The notes beneath the pieces were generated by a model, which was not told the origin of the DNA, ran no database searches, and saw only the letters and a program-made list of their open reading frames with translations. A program made the translations under genes and the position numbers. A stretch of 5,896 nt of DNA from Patescibacteria group bacterium (GTDB lineage: Bacteria > Patescibacteriota > Patescibacteriia > UBA9934), in assembly GCA_018818445.1 (NCBI GenBank), contig JAHISC010000094.1, positions 1-5,896 on the forward strand. The letters are read 5' to 3'. Each line of letters begins with the position of its first letter. The stretch's first letter is position 1. Of this stretch, positions 1 to 4,329 are shown in pieces.

Positions 1-96
1 ATTGACGGAACTTCTATTGCAATCACTCACGATCCAGCTCTCGAGTCACTAAATGTTAGTCAGGCTTTAGCTATTGCTCTCTTTACCAGATTTTAA
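1..96 (+). CDS. C-terminal end of a gene cut by the window edge; possibly SpoU-family RNA methyltransferase
   Basis: Only the last 31 codons are present, open in frame 1 from the first base and ending in TAA at 94-96; the other two plus frames are closed. The peptide contains ESLNVSQALAIALF. The SLNVS core followed by a hydrophobic helix resembles the C-terminal motif 3 of SpoU/TrmH-class 2'-O-methyltransferases, which usually reads SLN(V/L)(S/A)-x-A followed by a hydrophobic run. The family match is inference from one short motif, and the usual YE after the helix is missing. The last 30 bases overlap the 3' end of the convergent transporter gene. A 31-codon open stretch could also arise by chance, so both reality and function are uncertain. 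Confidence 0.45.
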   Translation: MDGTSIAITHDPALESLNVSQALAIALFTRF

Positions 97-705
97 CCAC
101 CTCACGCCCAAATACACAAACGGGGTGTCGAGGACGGCAAAAGCTAATTTGAACAGATAATAAGGTATTGCAAGTGTGATTATGAAGCCAAGAGTGAACT
201 TGTCCGAGATGCCGTAAAAGGCAATCGTCATAAATAAGAAGGTATCGATTGCTTGTGAAACCCAGGTCGACAGATTATTACGAAGCCAAAGGAATTTACC
301 TTTGGTTTTTGTTTTCCAAAATTCAAACGCCCAGACATCATGGAATTGCGAAATGACAAAAGCAATTAAGCTAGCAATCGTTACTCGCAATGAGAGTCCG
401 AAAATCGTAGTGTATTGGTCATTGAATTCATATCTGGCATTTGGCTCAAGCACAACAAATAATGCTGTATAGGCCAGAATCATAACTAAGGTAATGGTGC
501 CGACGAGAATAAATTGCTTGGTAATTTTTTTGCCGTAAACTTCCTCCACGATATCTGTAATTAAGAATGTGAGTGGCATCATAAAAATGCCGACTGAGAC
601 AGAAATGCCAAGAAGAGTGGTAATTTTGCCACCGAGCAGGTTCATGCCAACAAGGAGTCCAACAAATAACGCAAGGAGTAGGTTGAGTTTAAAATTTAGT
701 TTCAT
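67..705 (-). CDS. yhhQ: VUT/YhhQ-family queuosine precursor transporter
   Basis: A 212-residue integral membrane protein of the VUT family (formerly DUF165, COG1738), close to the usual length of about 220. The E. coli member YhhQ imports the queuosine precursors preQ0 and preQ1, which feed tRNA wobble-base modification. About six hydrophobic segments are visible near residues 7-24, 32-52, 63-86, 103-120, 146-165 and 172-200. Family hallmarks are LITDIVEEVYGKK (48-60), SQFHDVWAFEFWK (119-131), LRNNLSTWVSQAIDTFLF (141-158) and the terminal K186...LDTPF (192-196). Family membership is clear; exact substrate is inferred. No tgt or queuosine synthesis gene is visible, so salvage cannot be confirmed here. 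The ATG at 703-705 has no Shine-Dalgarno sequence; a weak -10-like TAGATT lies nine bases upstream. The 3' end overlaps the convergent partial gene at the left edge. Confidence 0.88.
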   Translation of the reverse strand: MKLNFKLNLLLALFVGLLVGMNLLGGKITTLLGISVSVGIFMMPLTFLITDIVEEVYGKKITKQFILVGTITLVMILAYTALFVVLEPNARYEFNDQYTTIFGLSLRVTIASLIAFVISQFHDVWAFEFWKTKTKGKFLWLRNNLSTWVSQAIDTFLFMTIAFYGISDKFTLGFIITLAIPYYLFKLAFAVLDTPFVYLGVRWLKSGKESNS

Positions 706-713
706 ATATTGTG

Positions 714-775
714 TAATCTAGTTAAAAGTAGTAGCGAGATGCTCTCGCCTGATCATAAAAATCATTGCTAGATTA
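714..775 (-). other. Nested inverted repeats in the leader region of the transporter gene
   Basis: An 8-bp perfect inverted repeat, TAATCTAG at 714-721 and CTAGATTA at 768-775, encloses a 6-bp hairpin GCGAGA-TGC-TCTCGC (734-748) and a weak 4-bp one (TGAT 750-753, ATCA 761-764). If transcribed on the minus strand this could fold as a three-way junction whose closing strand ends eight bases before the transporter ATG. A -10-like TATGAT read on the minus strand inside the element would instead give a shorter leader containing only the central hairpin. Possible roles are a structured 5' leader controlling the transporter or a protein-binding operator. The repeats are seen directly; function is inferred. 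It does not match the preQ1-I consensus as far as I can tell. Confidence 0.35.
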
Positions 776-830
776 GAAATGAGATCTTTTACCAATATAC
801 ATACGGCCTTATAGTGACAGAAAGTAGCGG

Positions 831-859
831 TTTTCGCAAATATTACATTGTGATAAAAT
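831..859 (+). promoter_or_regulatory. Probable promoter with extended -10 for the gene at 868
   Basis: TAAAAT at 854-859 (five of six bases of TATAAT) is preceded by TG one base upstream, giving an extended -10. A poor -35, TTTTCG at 831-836, sits 17 bases upstream. The ATG follows the -10 by only eight bases, so the transcript would begin at or within about two bases of the start codon. The message would be leaderless, which also explains the absence of a ribosome-binding site. Confidence 0.5.
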
Positions 860-867
860 GATTTAGT

Positions 868-1206
868 ATGGAATTTAAAGAAAGAGGTCGAGGAGATCGC
901 GAGCAGGAAATCTTAGCCCGCGTTAGGAGGGATGTTGAAAAATTTATTAGCCAAAAAGCATGTAAAGATTTGGGAACAACGATTTATGCTGCGCTTGGAG
1001 CTCATGGCATCACAATGCGAGCTTATCCAGAGATGAGACGTTCAATGTATCGAGAGCTAGCTTCCGACAGAACATTGCAAGCTAAATTTCTAGGTAAGAA
1101 CAAACAAATTGAAAAACCCATGCTCAAAGATAATCCAGAAATTATGGCTGGCGCGATTGCTAATGAAGAGCGTCAACGAGCAATACTTGGAAAAGATTTT
1201 GAATGA
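868..1206 (+). CDS. Hypothetical small charged cytoplasmic protein
   Basis: A 112-residue protein that I do not recognise. It has no signal peptide or membrane segment, is rich in Arg, Lys and Glu, and reads as mostly helical, with one cysteine (C32) and a short less charged patch around residues 35-52 (DLGTTIYAALGAHGITMR). Reality is supported by an extended -10 promoter immediately upstream, a strong terminator starting five bases after the stop, and coding-like composition throughout. It ends in TGA, followed at once by the terminator, so TGA works as a stop in this genome. It stands alone as a single-gene transcript, divergent from the transporter and convergent with the amidotransferase, so its neighbours give no functional hint. 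Confidence 0.72.
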   Translation: MEFKERGRGDREQEILARVRRDVEKFISQKACKDLGTTIYAALGAHGITMRAYPEMRRSMYRELASDRTLQAKFLGKNKQIEKPMLKDNPEIMAGAIANEERQRAILGKDFE

Positions 1207-1210
1207 TGCT

Positions 1211-1235
1211 CCGAGGCCTTACGGTCTCGGTTTTT
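1211..1235 (+). terminator. Rho-independent terminator of the gene at 868
   Basis: CCGAGGCC (1211-1218) pairs with GGTCTCGG (1223-1230) across a TTAC loop, eight pairs with one G-U, followed directly by TTTTT and an AT-rich tail. It begins five bases after the upstream TGA. There is no T-run on the opposite side, so it should act on the plus strand only. The convergent amidotransferase gene ends at 1239, right beside the T-run, and has no clear terminator of its own. Confidence 0.85.
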
Positions 1236-1238
1236 CTA

Positions 1239-1976
1239 TTATTTACGGTAACGTGCAACAAAACGTTGAAGAATTTGAATTGGAACAGTAATGTTTTCCT
1301 GACTAACTCTCTCGATTAAAGGTTCAGCTTCTTCTGGTGGGAAATAGCCGCCATATTTGTAAACATTTATTCTGACGATAATGCCAGGAACATCTAATTC
1401 TGGATGAAATTGGACTCCGTAAATGTTTTGCTTGACTCGCATTAGCTGAACTGGGCACTGATCCGAAGTAATCAATACAACAGCATTCGGTGGAGTGTTT
1501 TGACAAGCTTCTTTATGACCAAGAAGAACTCTGAATTCATGGGGCAAACCAGCAGTCAAAGGATCTTTCTCGCCTTCTTCTGTTAATTTAACAGTCGCGC
1601 CACCAACATCTTCTGTAAACTTGTCATGCGAAACTTCGCCACCTTCGTGAACAGCTAAGGCGCCTAAACCATAACAAGCTCCAAGAAAAGGAAAATCTCT
1701 CGCAATAATTCGGTCGAGCAGCTTTTGCAAATTCTTTTCAAAATTTTGTTCTGCAACGCTTTTCTTATCTGTCGGATCGCTAACACAAGTTGGACCGCCA
1801 CCAACGATAACTGCCGAATAGTCGTCAAGATTGATATCATCTGGCAATCCCTCCTTCTCCATCCTTATACGTATAACTTCATCCTCTTTTAGACCTCCAT
1901 ACTTTAGAAAAGCCTGAAATTCACCGTCAGCAGCTTCATCGACCTCACGTAATTGTAAAATTAAAAATGGTTTCAT
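1239..1976 (-). CDS. Stand-alone class I glutamine amidotransferase domain protein (GMP-synthase-like GATase)
   Basis: A 245-residue cytoplasmic class I (triad) glutamine amidotransferase. Visible landmarks are the oxyanion-region segment VIVGGGPTCVSDP (56-68), the nucleophile elbow GACYGLGAL (99-107, C101) and FHPELD (190-195) supplying H191 and E193. The family hydrolyses glutamine and passes ammonia to a partner synthase, or in some stand-alone members acts as a gamma-glutamyl hydrolase. No ATP-pyrophosphatase domain follows, so it is not complete GMP synthase, and no synthase partner lies in the window. The acceptor is therefore unknown. The C-terminal tail from about residue 205 is not part of the catalytic core. 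The start is the ATG at 1974-1976, 26 bases downstream of a well-formed promoter -10; no Shine-Dalgarno is evident. Confidence 0.85.
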   Translation of the reverse strand: MKPFLILQLREVDEAADGEFQAFLKYGGLKEDEVIRIRMEKEGLPDDINLDDYSAVIVGGGPTCVSDPTDKKSVAEQNFEKNLQKLLDRIIARDFPFLGACYGLGALAVHEGGEVSHDKFTEDVGGATVKLTEEGEKDPLTAGLPHEFRVLLGHKEACQNTPPNAVVLITSDQCPVQLMRVKQNIYGVQFHPELDVPGIIVRINVYKYGGYFPPEEAEPLIERVSQENITVPIQILQRFVARYRK

Positions 1977-1998
1977 AAAGTATATAGATATTTAGCTT

Positions 1999-2011
1999 TG
2001 ATAAAATATCA
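1999..2011. promoter_or_regulatory. Palindromic -10 region, possible bidirectional promoter
   Basis: TGATA-AAA-TATCA is a perfect 5-bp inverted repeat, so both strands carry an extended -10: TGATAAAAT on plus and TGATATTTT on minus. The plus-strand copy is identical to the nine-base box used upstream of the gene at 868, but has no convincing -35 and lies about 100 bases before the next plus gene (2105). The site may fire in both directions or only leftwards. Confidence 0.35.
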
Positions 2012-2031
2012 CTTCTTTACCTGGCATTCAA
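2003..2031 (-). promoter_or_regulatory. Promoter of the glutamine amidotransferase gene
   Basis: Read on the minus strand: -35 TTGAAT (2031-2026), a 17-base spacer, and -10 TATTTT (2008-2003) preceded by TGA, an extended -10. Transcription would start near 1996, giving a leader of about 20 bases before the ATG at 1976. Confidence 0.55.
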
Positions 2032-2058
2032 GAAGGTTAATATGGTAAGATGAAACAG

Positions 2059-2088
2059 TTGCATGATTTAGGTGTAAGTAATTATGTA
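2059..2088 (+). promoter_or_regulatory. Weak candidate promoter for the secreted Cys/His/Met protein
   Basis: TTGCAT (2059-2064) and TATGTA (2083-2088) with an 18-base spacer. The -10 match is poor (three of six) and TAAATT at 2087-2092 is an alternative. No clear operator for a metal sensor was found in 2012-2104. Listed because a plus-strand start is needed somewhere in this gap. Confidence 0.22.
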
Positions 2089-2104
2089 AATTAGCTCAGA
2101 TTCG

Positions 2105-2473
2105 ATGCAAAGAAAAAGAATTATTTTACCGGTTTCTTTAGCAATTTGTTTTATTGCCAGTTTTTTTATTTTCCCTTCTTCTAGTGCTCAAGCTGCTAGT
2201 TCAATCCATATAAACGATAATGATTCAATGGGAATGGCTGCACATTCAATGCCAAATGATGAAAGAAGCAATTGTCTTGATTATTGTCTGGACCACGCTC
2301 CTCTAAAAGCAACGGCGGTTTTATTTATTCCAATCTCCGGTGAACAAATTGTTTTTTGTGATTTTGGTTATCCTGAATTTAAAATATTAGATAATGGTTT
2401 TAAGTTTACTAGCAACCAAAACAAAGCACCGCCACAACATAAACTGATCAGATCAACCATAAAGCGAGAGTAA
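2105..2473 (+). CDS. Small secreted Cys/His/Met protein, putative metal-binding
   Basis: A 122-residue protein with a clear signal peptide: basic MQRKR, a hydrophobic core to about residue 23, then SSSAQA-A suggesting cleavage near residue 30-31. The mature part, about 90 residues, holds possible soft-metal ligands close together: H35, M42, M44, H47, M49, then C57-LDY-C61-LD-H64, with a further C85. The CLDYCLDHA stretch loosely recalls the CxYCLLH signature of small DUF2946/CopL-like copper-associated periplasmic proteins, but I cannot confirm membership. It lies 53 bases upstream of a DUF411 copper-protein gene, which supports a role in extracytoplasmic metal handling (inference). A terminator hairpin follows, so it may be made in excess over the downstream genes. 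No Shine-Dalgarno precedes the ATG. Confidence 0.7.
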   Translation: MQRKRIILPVSLAICFIASFFIFPSSSAQAASSIHINDNDSMGMAAHSMPNDERSNCLDYCLDHAPLKATAVLFIPISGEQIVFCDFGYPEFKILDNGFKFTSNQNKAPPQHKLIRSTIKRE

Positions 2474-2475
2474 AG

Positions 2476-2512
2476 CACGAAGTAAGAGCTTAGCTTTTAA
2501 TTTCGTGTTTTT
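2476..2512 (+). terminator. Terminator or attenuator hairpin between the first and second cassette genes
   Basis: CACGAA (2476-2481) pairs with TTCGTG (2502-2507); the stem continues inward through G-U and T-A pairs, a single A bulge at 2499 and a second run (2484-2489 with 2493-2498) closing on a TTA loop, about 14 pairs in all. TTTTT follows directly at 2508-2512. It starts three bases after the upstream stop codon. It could end a single-gene transcript or let through a fraction of polymerases to the DUF411 gene. Confidence 0.7.
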
Positions 2513-2517
2513 ATTAT
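2512..2517 (+). promoter_or_regulatory. Candidate -10 box for the DUF411 gene, overlapping the terminator T-run
   Basis: TATTAT matches five of six bases of the consensus and lies nine bases before the ATG at 2527, the same close spacing seen upstream of 868 and 5769. A weak -35-like TTAGCT (2490-2495) lies 16 bases upstream inside the hairpin loop region. If real, the last three cassette genes have their own leaderless promoter. Confidence 0.3.
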
Positions 2518-2526
2518 TGTTAACAT

Positions 2527-3018
2527 ATGAAACAAAAAATAATTCTCTCGCTAATAGTTATTGGCATTGGTGTTATTGTGATTATTATTAATCTAATTAC
2601 ATCGAGCAACCAATCAATAGCTAAAAACGATTCAGAAGTAATAATCTCTGAAAAACCTATGGTCACTGTTTATAAGTCACCTAGCTGCGGTTGTTGTGTT
2701 GGCTATATAAGTCACCTTAAACAAAATGGGTATGAAGTTGACGTTATAGAAGCTGACGATATGTCAACCATTAAAGAGCAGTACAACATCCCACAATCGA
2801 TGGAGAGCTGTCACACCTCAATCTTTGGAGAATATGTCGTAGAAGGTCATATGCCCTTAGAAGCAGTTGAAAAATTGCTGAAAGAGAAACCAGAAATTGA
2901 CGGGATCGCACTTCCCAATATGCCAGCTGGGACTCCTGGCATGCCTGGAATTCAAAAGGCGCCGTACATTATCTATAGTTTAGATGATGGCGTAGCAACT
3001 CAATTCATGGAACTCTAA
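2527..3018 (+). CDS. DUF411 / CopG-like membrane-anchored metal-binding protein
   Basis: A 163-residue DUF411 protein with an uncleaved-looking N-terminal anchor (residues 5-25) and an extracytoplasmic domain of about 115 residues. The family core is intact: VYKSPSCGCCVGYISHL (48-64) with C54, C56 and C57, ESCHTSIFGEYVVEGHMP (93-110) with C95, H96 and H108, and the Met-rich loop LPNMPAGTPGMPG (129-141). DUF411 has a thioredoxin-like fold. The characterised member CopG from Gram-negative copper-resistance operons binds a cysteine-bridged copper cluster through its CxCC and distal Cys, all present here. It probably binds or changes the redox state of copper outside the membrane; metal identity is inferred. 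It is followed one base later by the eight-cysteine protein, so the two are translationally coupled. The gene symbol is left empty because copG also names unrelated plasmid proteins. Confidence 0.9.
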   Translation: MKQKIILSLIVIGIGVIVIIINLITSSNQSIAKNDSEVIISEKPMVTVYKSPSCGCCVGYISHLKQNGYEVDVIEADDMSTIKEQYNIPQSMESCHTSIFGEYVVEGHMPLEAVEKLLKEKPEIDGIALPNMPAGTPGMPGIQKAPYIIYSLDDGVATQFMEL

Positions 3019-3019
3019 T

Positions 3020-3502
3020 ATGACAAACTTGAACATCATTAAATTATTCTTTTGCGTATTGTTAGGTAGCTATCTAATTATTTCCGCCGTGATAATTTTT
3101 TCACCAACTCATGACCAAATGAATCCAAGTGAATATGCACAAGAGTTGGAGATGGAAATGAATATGGAGACTGCTAGGACCAGTTTTATTTCACAGCGTG
3201 ACAAAATAGTCAGTAACTTGATGGCACACGGTGATTACAGATGCTGCTTAATGAAACCATGCACCTACTGCATTGAAAAAACTCCAGGACACGGCGAAGG
3301 CGCAATATGTGATTGTTTGGCTGACATTGTTGACGGCAAACATCCTTGCGGAGAATGTATAGGTGAAATTCTCGAAGGTCATGGCAACCCTTACCTATCT
3401 GAATACTTTCCAGAGGCTATAGCTGACGAACTCGGCCAAGACCATCTGGACGAAATTAGAAAAATTATTGAGGAAAAGTACGGGGAAAAAGAAAATGAAT
3501 AA
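3020..3502 (+). CDS. Membrane-anchored eight-cysteine protein of unknown function
   Basis: A 160-residue protein that I cannot place in a named family. One N-terminal membrane segment (about residues 7-28, with C12 inside) precedes a Met/Glu-rich linker (MEMNMET, 45-51) and a compact domain with eight cysteines in paired spacing: C75-C76, C81-x2-C84, C97-x-C99 and C110-x2-C113. His residues at 70, 91, 108 and 121 intervene, and an acidic helical tail (about 127-160) follows. There is no CxxCH haem site and no lipobox. The arrangement suggests a metal cluster, or disulfides formed by the DsbA-like protein encoded next. The ATG begins one base after the stop of the DUF411 gene, and a DsbA-like gene follows 14 bases later, so all three should share a transcript and probably a pathway. 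A role in copper handling is inferred from neighbours only. Confidence 0.85.
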   Translation: MTNLNIIKLFFCVLLGSYLIISAVIIFSPTHDQMNPSEYAQELEMEMNMETARTSFISQRDKIVSNLMAHGDYRCCLMKPCTYCIEKTPGHGEGAICDCLADIVDGKHPCGECIGEILEGHGNPYLSEYFPEAIADELGQDHLDEIRKIIEEKYGEKENE

Positions 3503-3516
3503 CTAATAATACATTT

Positions 3517-4278
3517 ATGGAAAATTTACACAAAAATCAAGGCTTTTTTGACGCTAATCCAAAGACGCTATTTTTCTTTGGATTGGTAACAGGTATTGCT
3601 CTCACTATGGTTATTTCTGGTTTCATGGGACTACCAAGTGCTGAAGCAACTAAGGTGACTGAAAATTACAAAACCAAAGTTGTTGACGATCAACCTGAAG
3701 TTGTTCGGCCAAAGACTTCTACAGTTGCTAATTTACCAACAATAACATCTGAAGATCACATCCGGGGCGACAAAAATGCACCTCTAACCCTGATAGAATA
3801 TTCAGATTTTGAATGCCCATTCTGTAAAAGCTTTAATCCAACAGTATTGCGAATGCTCGATGAGTTTGATGGAGAAATTAATTTAGTTTATAGACACTTC
3901 CCATTGAGTTTTCATGAACCACTAGCTTCCAAAGAAGCTCAAGCAACCGAGTGTGCTAATGAATTGGGCGGAAACGATGCATTCTGGGCTATGGCAGATT
4001 TAATCTTTGCAAGGACTACCTCTAATGGTAATGGACTAAGTATTAGTGACCTGCCAAAAATGGCGATGGAAATCGGTATTAATGAAAGTGAATTTTCGGC
4101 TTGCTTAGATAGCGATAGATATATTAATCATATCCAGGATGATATTGCCGGAGGCTCGGCTGCAGGTATAGCTGGAACTCCAGGATCGTTCTTGATAGAT
4201 CGGGATGGAAATGCCCAGCTAATTTCTGGCGCTGTTCCTTATGAGCAAATCAAAGCCTTGATTGAAGCATCTCGTTAA
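3517..4278 (+). CDS. Membrane-anchored DsbA-like thiol-disulfide oxidoreductase (Thioredoxin_4)
   Basis: A 253-residue protein: a cytoplasmic N-tail, one membrane segment (about residues 17-38), a linker, and a DsbA/BdbD-type thioredoxin domain from about residue 80. The active site is FECPFCKSF (98-106) with C100 and C103; the cis-proline loop is GTPGSFLID (220-228, P222). RHFPL (126-130) and the extra cysteines C146 and C196 are typical of this subgroup, in which they may form a second disulfide. It should oxidise or reshuffle disulfides in exported proteins. Likely clients include the cysteine-rich proteins encoded just upstream (inference). No DsbB/VKOR re-oxidising partner is visible. 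The ATG has no Shine-Dalgarno; AATAAT at 3505-3510 sits six bases before it, so an internal leaderless promoter is possible besides the operon transcript. Confidence 0.9.
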   Translation: MENLHKNQGFFDANPKTLFFFGLVTGIALTMVISGFMGLPSAEATKVTENYKTKVVDDQPEVVRPKTSTVANLPTITSEDHIRGDKNAPLTLIEYSDFECPFCKSFNPTVLRMLDEFDGEINLVYRHFPLSFHEPLASKEAQATECANELGGNDAFWAMADLIFARTTSNGNGLSISDLPKMAMEIGINESEFSACLDSDRYINHIQDDIAGGSAAGIAGTPGSFLIDRDGNAQLISGAVPYEQIKALIEASR

Positions 4279-4286
4279 TACTTAAA

Positions 4287-4321
4287 AACAACAAAACGAC
4301 CATCTCGGTCGTTTTGTTGTT
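4287..4321. terminator. Bidirectional rho-independent terminator between convergent genes
   Basis: A perfect 15-bp stem, AACAACAAAACGACC (4287-4301) with its complement at 4307-4321, closes on a five-base ATCTC loop. T-rich sequence is built into the descending arm on both strands, and the minus-strand side adds a TTTTT run beyond the 4287 end. It lies eight bases after the stop of the DsbA-like gene and eight bases beyond the stop of the kinase, so it can end both transcripts. Confidence 0.9.
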
Positions 4322-4329
4322 GGATATGT

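Noticed and set aside
711..775. preQ1 riboswitch upstream of the VUT transporter
   Set aside because: The inverted repeats are real, but I could not fit the compact preQ1-I hairpin plus A-rich tail, so I report only an unnamed structured element.
1204..1206. Recoded TGA (glycine), as in Absconditabacteria/Gracilibacteria
   Set aside because: TGA ends the 868 gene five bases before a strong terminator, and no in-frame TGA is needed to read any gene in the window.
1109..1291. 60-codon plus-strand open frame overlapping the end of the 868 gene
   Set aside because: It runs across the terminator hairpin and into the amidotransferase 3' end, has no promoter, and its peptide is not protein-like.
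1324..1506. 60-codon minus-strand open frame inside the amidotransferase gene
   Set aside because: It is a shadow frame of a gene with intact catalytic motifs.
1239..1976. Complete GMP synthase (guaA)
   Set aside because: Only the glutaminase domain is present; no ATP-pyrophosphatase or dimerisation domain follows within the frame or nearby.
3020..3502. Lipoprotein of the PCYCGC type, or a multihaem cytochrome
   Set aside because: There is no lipobox around C12, no PCYCGC string and no CxxCH motif; the cysteine spacing is different.
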